A stretch of DNA of 64,000 nt. Source: Undibacterium hunanense. GTDB lineage: Bacteria > Pseudomonadota > Gammaproteobacteria > Burkholderiales > Burkholderiaceae_D. Shown piece by piece: positions 46,465-55,917 of this stretch. The number at the start of each line of letters is the position of its first letter. The stretch's first letter is position 1. Below the pieces are notes generated by a model. It was not told the origin of the DNA and did no database searches. It saw only the letters and a program-made list of their open reading frames with translations. The DNA lies in NCBI RefSeq assembly GCF_014284335.1, contig NZ_JACOGF010000001.1:1-64000 (forward strand), written 5' to 3'. The position numbers and the translations under genes are program-made.

Positions 46465-48543
46465 TTAGTTGAAAGTTTTACCTTCTGCTGCCAGTTTGGC
46501 CAGCAGTGGCGCTGGTTTCCAGGCATCGCCATGACGACCTTTGGCATATTTTTCCATGGACATGACCACGTTCGTCAAACCTACCGTGTCCGCATAGAAC
46601 ATAGGGCCGCCGGTATGCAGAGGGAAGCCGTAGCCTGTCAGGTAAACCATGTCGATATCTGATGCTCTGGTCGCAATGCCTTCTTCCAGAATATACGCCG
46701 CTTCATTCACCAGTGCGAATATCAGGCGTTCGACGATTTCCTGATCGGAAATCTTGCGACGCTCGACACTCAGATCAGCAGAATGCTTGATGATCATGTC
46801 ATTCACAACAGCAGAAGGATAGGCTTTGCGGTCACCGGGTTTGTAGTCATACCAGCCAGCGCCAGTCTTTTGACCGTAGCGTCCCATTTCGCATAACAGA
46901 TCCGCTGTTTTAGAGTAAGTGATCTGTGGCTTTTCCACGTAACGACGCTTGCGGATATACCAACCGATGTCATTACCCGCCAGATCGCCCATGCGGAAAG
47001 GTCCCATTGCAAAGCCGAGTTTTTCTACCGCCTTGTCAACCTGTTCCGGTGTACAGCCCTCTTCCAGCAAGAAGCCGGCCTGACGGCTATATTGTTCTAT
47101 CATGCGGTTACCTATGAAGCCATCGCAAACGCCGGATACCACGCCGGTTTTTTTGATTTTCTTGGACAGGCCCAATACGGTTGCCAGCACATCCTTGGCA
47201 GTTTTCTTACCGCGTACAATTTCCAGCAACTTCATGACATTGGCCGGACTGAAGAAATGGGTACCGATGACATCTTCAGGGCGTTTGGTAAAGTCGGCAA
47301 TCTTGTCAACATCCAGCGTAGAGGTATTCGATGCCAGGATCGCACCTGGTTTCATGACTTCATCCAGTTTCTTGAAGACCTGTTCTTTAACGCCCATGTC
47401 TTCAAATACTGCTTCAATCACGATATCTGCCTGCGCTATGTCTTCATACGCCAAAGTACCAGTGATCAGCGCTACGCGCTGTTCAAATTTCTCTTGCGTC
47501 AGCTTGCCTTTTTTCAGGGTGTTTTCATAATTTTTACGGATGGTGGCCAGGCCTTTTTCCAGCGCTTCCTGTTTCATTTCCAGGATTTGCACCGGTATGC
47601 CGGCATTCGCAAAATTCATGGCAATGCCACCACCCATGGTGCCGGCACCGATAACGGCAACCGATTTAATCGGGCGTGTCGGCGTATCTTCTGGCACATC
47701 AGGCAGCTTACTGGCCGCACGCTCACCAAAGAAGGCATGACGCAAGGCTTTGGATTCGGTAGTCTGCACCAGGTCAACGAACAGTTCACGTTCAAATTTA
47801 ATGCCATCATCAAATTTTTTGGTAACTGCTGCGGCTACGGCTTCCACGCATTTCAACGGCGCCGGGAAAGGCCCTGCCATGGCGCGCACGGTATTGCGTG
47901 AGAACTGCAGGTAAGCTTCGTAGTTGGGGTAATCGATCTTGATATCACGCACGCGTGGCAACGGGCGCACATCAGCCACTTTAGCTGCAAAAGCCAGGGC
48001 AGCAGTCAACACATCGGCTTCCACTACTTCGTTAAAAATGGCTGTCCTGGCCAGTTTTTCAGATGGTACAGGTGTACCAGAAACGATCATGTTCAAAGCC
48101 ATTTCCAGACCCAGTACGCGTGGCAGGCGCTGTGTACCGCCAGCACCAGGCAAGATACCCAGTTTAACTTCCGGCAAGGCTATCTGCGCACCTTTGGCGG
48201 CAACACGGTAGTTACAACCCAGCGCCAGTTCCAGGCCACCACCCATGCAGACGGTATGGATTGCGGCAACCACAGGTTTGGTAGAACCTTCCACCACATT
48301 GATGACAGTATGCAGGCTGGGTTCGGCAGATGCTTTCGGGGAATTGAATTCCTTGATATCTGCACCGCCAGAAAACGCCTTGCCCGCACCGGTAATCACA
48401 ATGGCCTTGACGGCATCATCATTCAGGGCCTGCTTCATCCCGTTAACAATTGCCGTACGCGTGGAATGACCGAGACCATTCACGGGGGGATTGTTCAGGG
48501 TAATAACGGCAATATTGCCATTCACTTGGTATTCTGCGCTCAT
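46465..48543 (-). CDS. bifunctional enoyl-CoA hydratase / 3-hydroxyacyl-CoA dehydrogenase (FadJ/FadB-type)
   Basis: A 692-aa beta-oxidation enzyme catalysing two successive steps. The ATG at 48543 has AGGAAGAGAC upstream; a longer frame to 48600 lacks this. The N-terminal crotonase domain shows FSGGADIKEF and GGGLELALGCNYR, with LGILPGAGGTQRLPR holding the second oxyanion/Glu region. The Rossmann domain starts at VAVIGAGTMGGGIAMNFANAG, followed by the 3HCDH signature (IGTHFFSPANVMKLLEIV) and the C-terminal dimerisation repeats. It lies downstream of the ABC transporter genes but has its own operator-like palindrome at 48661. Confidence 0.93.
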   Translation of the reverse strand: MSAEYQVNGNIAVITLNNPPVNGLGHSTRTAIVNGMKQALNDDAVKAIVITGAGKAFSGGADIKEFNSPKASAEPSLHTVINVVEGSTKPVVAAIHTVCMGGGLELALGCNYRVAAKGAQIALPEVKLGILPGAGGTQRLPRVLGLEMALNMIVSGTPVPSEKLARTAIFNEVVEADVLTAALAFAAKVADVRPLPRVRDIKIDYPNYEAYLQFSRNTVRAMAGPFPAPLKCVEAVAAAVTKKFDDGIKFERELFVDLVQTTESKALRHAFFGERAASKLPDVPEDTPTRPIKSVAVIGAGTMGGGIAMNFANAGIPVQILEMKQEALEKGLATIRKNYENTLKKGKLTQEKFEQRVALITGTLAYEDIAQADIVIEAVFEDMGVKEQVFKKLDEVMKPGAILASNTSTLDVDKIADFTKRPEDVIGTHFFSPANVMKLLEIVRGKKTAKDVLATVLGLSKKIKKTGVVSGVCDGFIGNRMIEQYSRQAGFLLEEGCTPEQVDKAVEKLGFAMGPFRMGDLAGNDIGWYIRKRRYVEKPQITYSKTADLLCEMGRYGQKTGAGWYDYKPGDRKAYPSAVVNDMIIKHSADLSVERRKISDQEIVERLIFALVNEAAYILEEGIATRASDIDMVYLTGYGFPLHTGGPMFYADTVGLTNVVMSMEKYAKGRHGDAWKPAPLLAKLAAEGKTFN

Positions 48544-48660
48544 GTCTCTTCCTATATTAGAAATGCGGTTTGGATTCCCTTTGCCCGGCATCATGGCCAT
48601 GCAACTGTCTGGTATCTGTAAAGCAGGATGTAAAAGCGATGCTGTCCTTACTATACCTCA

Positions 48661-48682
48661 AAATAGAACGATCGTATTATTT
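48661..48682. promoter_or_regulatory. ACGATCGT-centred palindrome, copy 1 (upstream of the beta-oxidation gene)
   Basis: AAATA-N2-ACGATCGT-N2-TATTT, a near-perfect 22-bp palindrome 118 bp before the start at 48543. Related sites are at 52553 and 55701. The form suggests a TetR-type regulator of fatty-acid catabolism. Confidence 0.65.
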
Positions 48683-48824
48683 TAATCTAAAATTTTTTTG
48701 ATAGACTTTCAATACGTCACCTGGCAGGCTTGAAGTGCCCGGAATGCTGGCATCCATCCCCCAGTCATCAGAACCTGCACGACTGGGGAAACGGATAATG
48801 ACCTGGCGGTCACCCGACAAGGGC

Positions 48825-49535
48825 TTACACCTCCAGCCACTCCTTGCGTATGTTTTCATTTGCCCGCAAATCTGCCGGACTGCCTTCAAATACGATACTG
48901 CCATGTCCCATTACATACACCCGCTGTGAAATTTCAAGGGCAATCGCCAGTTTTTGCTCCACCAGCAAGACCGAGATGCCGCGATTTTTCAATTCCTTCA
49001 GGTATTCCGCCACCAGTTCCACAATCTTTGGTGCCAGGCCCTCGGTCGGCTCATCGATCATGATCAGGTCCGGATCCCCCATCAGGGTACGGCACAGTGT
49101 CAGCATTTGCTGCTCACCACCCGACATGACGCCAGCCTGGGTATTCCTGCGTTCACGCAGGCGTGGGAACATCTGGTACATGTCTTCCATGCTCCAGCGT
49201 GGTTTGCTGTTTTTGTCGCGGCCGGATTTTTCACCCAGCATCAGGTTTTGCTCTACCGTCAGGGAGGGGAAGATATCTCTGTTTTCAGGCACATAACCCA
49301 GACCACGATGGGCAATCTGGAAGGCTTTCAAACCGATGATCTCTTCTCCCTTGAACATGATGGAACCTGTTGCATCCACCTGCCCCATGGTCGCCTTCAC
49401 CGTAGTCGAACGCCCTACCCCGTTGCGTCCCAGCAAGCTGACAATTTCACCAGGGTTAACGTGCATGTCCACACCATGCAGTACATGGCTCTTGCCATAA
49501 AAGGCATTCAAATTTTTTATCGTTAGCAGACTCAT
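48825..49535 (-). CDS. livF: LivF-type ABC transporter ATPase with Arg in the Walker A lysine position
   Basis: A 236-aa ATPase of the branched-chain-amino-acid importer family. Walker A reads GRNGVGRSTT, with Arg (from CGT) where the catalytic Lys of GxxGxGK[ST] is expected. The rest looks intact: MSGGEQQMLTLCRTLM signature, LIMIDEPTEGLAP Walker B and a switch region. It forms a heterodimer with LivG, which keeps its lysine. The start follows GGAGGTTGA and overlaps the livG stop by 4 bp. It is the last gene of livHMGF. Confidence 0.92.
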   Translation of the reverse strand: MSLLTIKNLNAFYGKSHVLHGVDMHVNPGEIVSLLGRNGVGRSTTVKATMGQVDATGSIMFKGEEIIGLKAFQIAHRGLGYVPENRDIFPSLTVEQNLMLGEKSGRDKNSKPRWSMEDMYQMFPRLRERRNTQAGVMSGGEQQMLTLCRTLMGDPDLIMIDEPTEGLAPKIVELVAEYLKELKNRGISVLLVEQKLAIALEISQRVYVMGHGSIVFEGSPADLRANENIRKEWLEV

Positions 49536-50296
49536 TCAACCTCCGCCGGTGCATGCCCACCTAAATAGGCATCCTTGACTTTTTGATTATTGCGGATATT
49601 GGCCGGGGTGTCACAGGCAATCACTTCACCATACACCACCACGGCAATTTTATCGGCCAGGCCAAACACCACGCTCATGTCATGTTCGACCATCAGCAGT
49701 GTCTTGCCGACTGTGACCTTGCGTATCAGTTCCACTGCGGCATCTGATTCAGAGCGACTCATGCCAGCGGTCGGCTCATCCAGCAAAATGACGTCTGCAC
49801 CACCGGCAATGGTGATGCCGATTTCCAGCGCCCGCTGCTCAGCATAAGTCAGCAGGCCAGCGGTGATATTGCGCCGACGTTTCAGACCGATTTGCTCCAG
49901 CACTGCTTCAGCCCTTTCGTGTGCATCTTTCAAACCACCCAGCCTGTGCCAGAAAGAATACTTGTACCCCAAGGACCACAGTACGGCACAACGCAGGTTT
50001 TCATACACCGACAGGCGATGGAAGATATTGGTGATCTGAAAGCTGCGTGACAAACCACGACGGTTGATTTCATACGGTTTCAAGCCGCTGATGCTTTCAC
50101 CGTTCAGTAAAATATCGCCCGAGGTAATCGGGAAACGGCCTGAAATCAGATTGAACAGCGTCGATTTACCCGCACCGTTAGGACCGATAATGGCAAAACG
50201 CTCGCCTTTTGGCACTTGCAAAGTGGCGCCACGGATGATTTCTGCACTGCCAAAAGACTTGCGTACTTCTTTTAATTCCAGCGAAAAGCCACTCAT
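49532..50296 (-). CDS. livG: LivG-type ABC transporter ATPase
   Basis: A 254-aa ATPase partner of LivF with a canonical Walker A (GPNGAGKSTLFNLISG). The LivG-type signature is altered in LLTYAEQRALEIGITIAG (no LSGGQ), followed by Walker B VILLDEPTAGMS and the switch His in MVEHDMSVVF. It overlaps both neighbours by 4 bp, so it is coupled to LivM and LivF. Confidence 0.92.
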   Translation of the reverse strand: MSGFSLELKEVRKSFGSAEIIRGATLQVPKGERFAIIGPNGAGKSTLFNLISGRFPITSGDILLNGESISGLKPYEINRRGLSRSFQITNIFHRLSVYENLRCAVLWSLGYKYSFWHRLGGLKDAHERAEAVLEQIGLKRRRNITAGLLTYAEQRALEIGITIAGGADVILLDEPTAGMSRSESDAAVELIRKVTVGKTLLMVEHDMSVVFGLADKIAVVVYGEVIACDTPANIRNNQKVKDAYLGGHAPAEVE

Positions 50297-51579
50297 GCTT
50301 GCGCCCTCCGCATCTGTTCTTCAATTTCTGTGTTCACATCGCCCCAGTGACGGCTAAAGCCACCTTTAAGCCTGGAGCAGGCAAAGATCCCCACCGCGAT
50401 AATGACTAAAGTTACCAGCCATGCCGTGTGGCTGGCCGTATCTACGGTCACGCCAAACAGGTTGATAATCGAACTTTGGGTAGCTTCCAGCGTACGCTGA
50501 TACAGCATTTCCACGCCAATGATGATGCCAAAGGTGGTAAATGCCCCTGCCAGTACCAGTTTCCACATGGCAGGCCAGACCCGTTTGAACATGCCAAACT
50601 TGGCCACGCGCAGATTCATCATGATGATGCTGGCGATACCACCCGGCGTATACATGACGATCAGGATAAAAAACACACCCAGATACAACTGCCATGCCTT
50701 GGTCAGATCAGACAGCATGACTGTCAGGAACACACCGATCACCGCACCAATCAAGGGACCGAAGAAGAAACCGACACCGCCGATAAAGGTGAACAACAGC
50801 ACCGCACCAGAACGCACGGCACTGACATTTTCTGCCGTGACGATCTCGAAATTGATGGCTGACAATCCACCAGCAATACCGGCAAAAAATGCAGACAATA
50901 TCAAGGTCAGGTAACGTACCCACTGGGTGTCATAGCCAACAAATTCCACCCTTTCAGGATTATCACGTACGGCATTGACCATACGCCCCAGCGGGGTTTG
51001 GGTAAATGCATACATGCCTATGGTGCTGATGAACAACCAGAAGGCGATCAGGTAATACACCTGGATTTGCGGTCCATAAGTGATGCCCAGGAATGACTGG
51101 CCAATCACCCTGTTGGTGGAAATGCCGCCTTCACCACCAAAAAAGCTGGGGAACATCAGCGAGCAGGCAAACACCAGTTCCACCATGCCGAGAGTGATCA
51201 TGGAAAACGTGGTTCCTGATTTTTTGGTCGTGACATAACCGAACAGAATGCCAAAGCACATGCCGGCGATACCACCGATCAAAGGTATCAGGGTGATGGG
51301 AAATACCATGCTGCCAGCCGCTATCAGATTCATGGCGTGAATGGCGAAAAATGCCCCTAATCCAGAATACACGGCATGACCAAAGGACAGCATACCTCCC
51401 TGCCCCAATAACATATTGAACGACAGGCCAAAGATCATCACCGTACCGATCTGTGACAGCAGCGACAGCGAACCACCGCTACTGAAGATCAGGGGAGTGA
51501 CAATCAGCAGGATTGCAAAGCCGCTCCAGATCAGCCAGCGGGCAATATTAATGGGTTTGAATACTAAAGGTTTGCTCAT
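50293..51579 (-). CDS. livM: LivM-type ABC transporter permease with C-terminal extension
   Basis: A 428-aa inner-membrane permease. The LivM core has LLGQGGMLSFGHAVYSGLGAF, the Ala/Gly-rich AFFAGIAGGLSAINF segment and ARLIGPLIG-type sequence (FFGPLIGAVIGV) near the last helices. Beyond the usual end (about 330) it carries about 95 further residues with two more predicted helices and a charged tail. LivM proteins of this length occur in betaproteobacterial fatty-acid-linked clusters. Three bases separate it from livH. Confidence 0.9.
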   Translation of the reverse strand: MSKPLVFKPINIARWLIWSGFAILLIVTPLIFSSGGSLSLLSQIGTVMIFGLSFNMLLGQGGMLSFGHAVYSGLGAFFAIHAMNLIAAGSMVFPITLIPLIGGIAGMCFGILFGYVTTKKSGTTFSMITLGMVELVFACSLMFPSFFGGEGGISTNRVIGQSFLGITYGPQIQVYYLIAFWLFISTIGMYAFTQTPLGRMVNAVRDNPERVEFVGYDTQWVRYLTLILSAFFAGIAGGLSAINFEIVTAENVSAVRSGAVLLFTFIGGVGFFFGPLIGAVIGVFLTVMLSDLTKAWQLYLGVFFILIVMYTPGGIASIIMMNLRVAKFGMFKRVWPAMWKLVLAGAFTTFGIIIGVEMLYQRTLEATQSSIINLFGVTVDTASHTAWLVTLVIIAVGIFACSRLKGGFSRHWGDVNTEIEEQMRRAQA

Positions 51580-51582
51580 CTT

Positions 51583-52530
51583 TTATCCTTCACGCGTACC
51601 GAGTAAACCTCTGGGCCTGAAAATCAGGATGAGTACCAATAAGAGATACGGCAATATCGGCGCGACCTGGGCAATGGTCAGGCTCAGCAGTGAATAGCCT
51701 GGTGCGCTGGCTGTTATTGACATGCCGAACACCGAAAACAGGGACACAAATGAATAATCCAGTGCCACGGCAAAAGTTTGCAAGACCCCGATCAGCAACG
51801 ACGCCACGAAAGCACCTGCCAGCGAGCCCATGCCACCAACGACCACCACCACAAAAATGATGCTGCCCAGCGTGGCTGCCATGCCCGGTTCAGTGACAAA
51901 GGCATTGCCACCCACCACACCAGCCAGGCCGGCCAAAGCACAGCCACCGCCAAATACCAGCATGAAAACACGTGGCACATTGTGTCCCAGTGCTTCCACC
52001 GTATCCGGATGGGTCAGCGCTGCCTGTATCACCAGACCAATGCGGGTACGGGTCAGCAAAAGGTAAATCGATGCAAGCATCAATAAAGCCACTAGCATCA
52101 TGAAGCCACGATACATGGGGAAAGTAGTGGTATACAGCGTGAACAATGGTCCATCCAGTGCGGCCGGGATGGGATAAGGCACGGTTGAGCGCCCCCAGAT
52201 CAGTTGCACCAACTCCACAATTACGTACGACAAACCGAAGGTGAACAATAGTTCCGGAATGTGGCCGTATTTATGGACAGAACGCAGACCATAACGCTCC
52301 ACCATGGCGCCGAGAAAGCCAACCACCAGTGGGGCGAGAACCAAGGCAGGCCAGAAACCGATTTTGACACTGATGGCATAGGCAAAATAGGCTCCCAGCA
52401 TATAGAAGCTGGCATGGGCGAAATTAAGTACGCCCATCATGCTGAATATCAGCGTTAGTCCCGACGACAGCATAAACAACAGCAGGCCGTAACTGACGCC
52501 ATTCAACAAAGTGATCAGTGTGAATTCCAC
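51583..52530 (-). CDS. livH: LivH-type ABC transporter permease
   Basis: A 315-aa permease with eight or so helices. Family signatures are GLTLIFSMMGVLNFAHASFYM near the start and the VVVGGMGSLAGAFVASLLIG and IFRPRGLLG motifs at the end. It heads the livHMGF operon; the palindrome at 52553 lies just upstream of its start. Transport substrate unknown; the locus suggests a fatty-acid-like or short-chain acid compound rather than Leu/Ile/Val. Confidence 0.92.
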   Translation of the reverse strand: MEFTLITLLNGVSYGLLLFMLSSGLTLIFSMMGVLNFAHASFYMLGAYFAYAISVKIGFWPALVLAPLVVGFLGAMVERYGLRSVHKYGHIPELLFTFGLSYVIVELVQLIWGRSTVPYPIPAALDGPLFTLYTTTFPMYRGFMMLVALLMLASIYLLLTRTRIGLVIQAALTHPDTVEALGHNVPRVFMLVFGGGCALAGLAGVVGGNAFVTEPGMAATLGSIIFVVVVVGGMGSLAGAFVASLLIGVLQTFAVALDYSFVSLFSVFGMSITASAPGYSLLSLTIAQVAPILPYLLLVLILIFRPRGLLGTREG

Positions 52531-52552
52531 AGCAAAGATCCTTTTCAGAAAA

Positions 52553-52575
52553 TTCTTGAACGATCGTACTATTTA
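52553..52575. promoter_or_regulatory. ACGATCGT-centred operator-like site, copy 2 (upstream of livHMGF)
   Basis: ACGATCGT (52560-52567) followed by ACTATTT. The right half matches copy 1 closely, the left half less so. It lies about 30 bp before the livH start, where it could overlap the promoter. Confidence 0.6.
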
Positions 52576-52580
52576 TAGGT

Positions 52581-52615
52581 AAAAAAAGAGAGGACACTAT
52601 ACAAGCGCCTCTCTT
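52581..52615 (-). terminator. rho-independent terminator after the substrate-binding protein gene
   Basis: AAGAGAGG (52586-52593) and CCTCTCTT (52608-52615) pair around 14 bases. On the minus strand a run of seven T follows. It separates the binding-protein gene from livHMGF and may attenuate read-through. Confidence 0.7.
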
Positions 52616-52626
52616 CTCTGCGTTAC

Positions 52627-53862
52627 TTAGCCAGGGCGTTTCATTTGACAAGAAGATGGCTGGGAAGCGACAAAAGAATCGATCTTCTGATTGGTTTTCC
52701 AGCCCATGCCTGTATTTTCCTGATCAAACTTGACATCCTTGCCATTAGTTTTAACCCAGGTGGCGATGTACAGCGGTTGCTGGATCTGGTGATCCACCTT
52801 GCGCATCATGTCGTCGCCATTAAGGCTCTTGAAATTCAAGCCTTCCAGGGCAACCGCCACTTTTGCAGGCTCGATGGACTTGGCCTGTTTGACAGCCTGG
52901 GACATCGCTGCGATCACAGAATAGGTCGCGATAGCGTAGTAGTCATCCTTGTATTTATTCTTGAAGCCTTCAACAATATCCTTGCCGGAGAAGGTTTCAT
53001 TATTCGGATTCCAGTAACCCACATACTTGACTCGGTCCACACCGGCAGCACCCATGGCAGTCGGCACACCAGTCGTTGCGGCATAGTAGGTATAGAAATT
53101 GGCTTTCAGGTCTGCATCTTTGGCGGATTTGATCAGCAAGGCCAGATCGGCACCCCAGTTACCTGTAATCACGGTATCAGCACCGGACGCCTTGATTTTT
53201 GCCACGTAAGGTGAGAAGTCCTTGACCTGGCCGATAGGATGCAAGTCATCGCCTACGATCTGTATGTCAGGACGTTTGCGCGCCAGGTATTCCTTGGCAG
53301 CACGTGTCACCTGCTGACCGAAAGAATAGTTCTGGCCGATGATATAGACCTTCTTGATATTCTTGTCAGCAGCCATGAAAGTCGTCAGGGCTTCCATTTT
53401 CATGTCTGAATTGGAGTCAAAACGGAAATGCCAGTAGCTGCATTTGCTGTTGGTCATGTCAGGATCAACCGCAGCATGGTTCAGGTAGATGATTTCCTTG
53501 CCCGGATTGCGCTCATTGTGCTTGTTGACCGCATCCAGCAACGCCAGCCCCACACCCGAGCCATTACCCTGGGTGATATAGCGGAAGCCTTTGTCGATGA
53601 CGGTTTTCAACACGTTCAGGGATTCCTGTGTGCTGCCCTTGTTATCGAAGCCGACCACTTCAAATTTATGCTCACCAGCCCATTTGTCTGCATTCGCCTT
53701 ATCGGCGATGTACTGGTAAGAATTCAGGATGTTTTGTCCAACTGGTGCAAATGGACCTGACAATGGATCGATATAAGCGATCTTGATGGTATCTGCCATG
53801 ACCGCTGGTACGGCGAAGGTTAAAGCGACTGCAGCAAGGCTTGCACGTAAAGGAAATTTCAT
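52627..53862 (-). CDS. LivJ/LivK-type periplasmic substrate-binding protein
   Basis: A 411-aa exported binding protein for the adjacent ABC importer. The signal peptide ends at AVMA-DT (residue 23), and the mature start TIKIAYIDPLSGPFAPVG is typical of type I periplasmic binding proteins. Further features are YLNHAAVDPDMTNSKCSYWHFR and IGQNYSFGQQ. The C-terminus carries an extra Cys (SSCQMKRPG). It is larger than LivJ (367 aa), as in binding proteins for aromatic or fatty-acid-like ligands. Its gene lies between the CoA ligase and the permease genes. Confidence 0.9.
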   Translation of the reverse strand: MKFPLRASLAAVALTFAVPAVMADTIKIAYIDPLSGPFAPVGQNILNSYQYIADKANADKWAGEHKFEVVGFDNKGSTQESLNVLKTVIDKGFRYITQGNGSGVGLALLDAVNKHNERNPGKEIIYLNHAAVDPDMTNSKCSYWHFRFDSNSDMKMEALTTFMAADKNIKKVYIIGQNYSFGQQVTRAAKEYLARKRPDIQIVGDDLHPIGQVKDFSPYVAKIKASGADTVITGNWGADLALLIKSAKDADLKANFYTYYAATTGVPTAMGAAGVDRVKYVGYWNPNNETFSGKDIVEGFKNKYKDDYYAIATYSVIAAMSQAVKQAKSIEPAKVAVALEGLNFKSLNGDDMMRKVDHQIQQPLYIATWVKTNGKDVKFDQENTGMGWKTNQKIDSFVASQPSSCQMKRPG

Positions 53863-53970
53863 TTGTCTCTCTCCGGTATTCTCGTAGTTTGGAATCTAGA
53901 TTTTTTTCGTTTTATCGCCACTTCACAGGCCACGGCAGGATTCATAGAACCACGCGCAGCCCGTCACTTC

Positions 53971-55623
53971 CTATGCAGTTGGTAGTTTATGTTCCTTGAA
54001 TTGCTCCCTGAGTTTATTTTTCAAAATTTTGCCGGTTGCGCCCAAAGGCAGGCTGTCGATAAACACCACGTCATCCGGCAACCACCATTTTGCGACCTTG
54101 CCATCAAAATATTGCAATAGCTCTTCTTTGCTGACTTCGGCTCCCGGCTTTTTCACTGCCAGCAACAAAGGACGTTCATCCCACTTGGGATGGAACACAC
54201 CTATGCATGCTGCCTGCAAAATTGCCGGATGTGATACCGCCACATTTTCCAGATCTATCGTGCCTATCCATTCACCGCCGGACTTGATCACGTCCTTGCT
54301 GCGGTCAGTGATCTGCATATAGCCATCACCGTCTATGGTTGCCACGTCACCAGTTGGGAACCAGCCATCTTCAAGTACATCACCGCCTTCGTTTTTATAA
54401 TAATGGTCAATAATCCATTGTCCCTTGACCAGCAAATTGCCATAGGTTTTACCGTCCCATGGCAATTCCTTGCCAGCGTCGTCCACGATTTTCATGTCAA
54501 CGCCGTACAATACATGCCCCTGCTTTTGCAATATGGACTGCTTTTCGTCTTCGTCCAGATCAGTGTGCTTGGCCATCAGCGTACCCGCTGTGCCCAGTGG
54601 TGACATCTCTGTCATGCCCCAGGCATGAACCACTTCCACGCCATAGGTATTGCGCAGGGTTTTCATCATCGCCGGTGGGCAGGCTGAACCGCCAATCACC
54701 GTACGCTTGAAGCTCGAAAATTTCAGATTATTTTGTGCCACATAAGTCAGCAGACCCAGCCATACCGTAGGCACGCCAGCCGAGAAAGTCACTTTTTCCT
54801 GTTCAAACAATTCATACAGGGATTTACCATCCAGATTCGGGCCTGGGAATACCAGCTTGGAACCATTCAGTGGCGCAGAGTACGGCAGGCCCCAGGCATT
54901 CACGTGGAACATGGGTACGACCGGCAAGACCGAGTCACGGGCCGAGACATTCAAGCCGTCAGGCAGTGAGGAAGCGTAGGAATGCAGGATGGTGGAACGA
55001 TGCGAATACAGCGCGCCCTTAGGGTTACCTGTTGTGCCCGAGGTATAGCACAGGCTGGACGCAGAATTTTCGTCAAATATTGGCCAGACAAAATCTTCGC
55101 TGTTGGCATCGATCACATCTTCATACGCCATCAGGTTAGGGATTTTGCTGTCGGCAGGCAACCGGTCACGATCGCACATCATGATGTAACCCTTGATCAG
55201 CGGACAATGACTGGCAATTGCCTCCACGATAGGCAGGAAAGTGATGTCGAACAGCAGGTACTGGTCTTCGGCATGGTTGGCGATGTAGGCAATCTGTTCT
55301 GGATGCAATCTGGGGTTGATGGTATGCAGAACAGCGCCAGAGCCGGATACGGCGTAATAAGCTTCCAGATGACGGTAGCCATTCCAGGCCAGGGTGGCGA
55401 TACGGTCGCCCATTTTGACACCCATACCGGCGAAAGCATTTGCCAGTTTTTTTGCGCGCTTGTGGCATTCGGTGTAATTGTAGCGATGAATATCACCTTC
55501 AACGCGACGGGAAACGATTTCGTTTTTTCCGAAATAACGATCGGCATGCTCGATAAGGCTGGAAATAAGCATGGGCTTGCTCATCATTTGCCCCATCAAA
55601 GGGCTCATCGGGTAAGACGACAT
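53971..55623 (-). CDS. acyl-CoA ligase (AMP-binding; long-chain or methylthiopropionyl type)
   Basis: A 550-aa adenylate-forming ligase activating a carboxylic acid with ATP and CoA. Motifs are LCYTSGTTGNPKGALYSHRS (P-loop), HAWGMTEMSPLGT, GWFPTGDVATID and the C-terminal DRSKDVIKSGGEWI, with the catalytic Lys near GATGKILKNKL. Such proteins are variously annotated as fatty-acid-CoA or 3-(methylthio)propionyl-CoA ligases; sequence alone does not settle the substrate. The start follows AGGAGAAC. The third palindrome copy lies about 80 bp upstream. Confidence 0.9.
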   Translation of the reverse strand: MSSYPMSPLMGQMMSKPMLISSLIEHADRYFGKNEIVSRRVEGDIHRYNYTECHKRAKKLANAFAGMGVKMGDRIATLAWNGYRHLEAYYAVSGSGAVLHTINPRLHPEQIAYIANHAEDQYLLFDITFLPIVEAIASHCPLIKGYIMMCDRDRLPADSKIPNLMAYEDVIDANSEDFVWPIFDENSASSLCYTSGTTGNPKGALYSHRSTILHSYASSLPDGLNVSARDSVLPVVPMFHVNAWGLPYSAPLNGSKLVFPGPNLDGKSLYELFEQEKVTFSAGVPTVWLGLLTYVAQNNLKFSSFKRTVIGGSACPPAMMKTLRNTYGVEVVHAWGMTEMSPLGTAGTLMAKHTDLDEDEKQSILQKQGHVLYGVDMKIVDDAGKELPWDGKTYGNLLVKGQWIIDHYYKNEGGDVLEDGWFPTGDVATIDGDGYMQITDRSKDVIKSGGEWIGTIDLENVAVSHPAILQAACIGVFHPKWDERPLLLAVKKPGAEVSKEELLQYFDGKVAKWWLPDDVVFIDSLPLGATGKILKNKLREQFKEHKLPTA

Positions 55624-55700
55624 TTGTTCTCCTGAAAGATGCGACGTTATGGATTACTTTGCTGATCACCTGTTAGGCTGAATTTTATTCTTTACCGATT

Positions 55701-55720
55701 TTTGTACGACCGTACTAATT
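55701..55720. promoter_or_regulatory. ACGATCGT-like operator site, copy 3 (upstream of the acyl-CoA ligase)
   Basis: GTACGACCGTAC is a palindrome around ACGACCGT (55706-55713), followed by TAATT. It is positioned like copies 1 and 2, ahead of the third transcription unit of the fatty-acid-type locus. Confidence 0.6.
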
Positions 55721-55799
55721 CGTCAATCAGTATTTCTTCCGCAACGCACAACCAGGAGCACCCACAACTTTCCTGTTTTTCGTTCTCCATAAACAAAAA

Positions 55800-55822
55800 T
55801 GCGGAAGAATCGATCTTCCGCA
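55800..55822 (-). terminator. rho-independent terminator after rlmJ
   Basis: TGCGGAAGA (55800-55808), loop ATCGA, TCTTCCGCA (55814-55822). On the minus strand TTTTTGTTT follows directly. Confidence 0.85.
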
Positions 55823-55917
55823 TCGCAACAATCATGAATCGGGACTTGTATCGCAAAAGCGAGTTTTATTATTTCGTCTCTCTTTTTTGTCCGCTTCCAC
55901 CGTACTTAATTTAGCAT

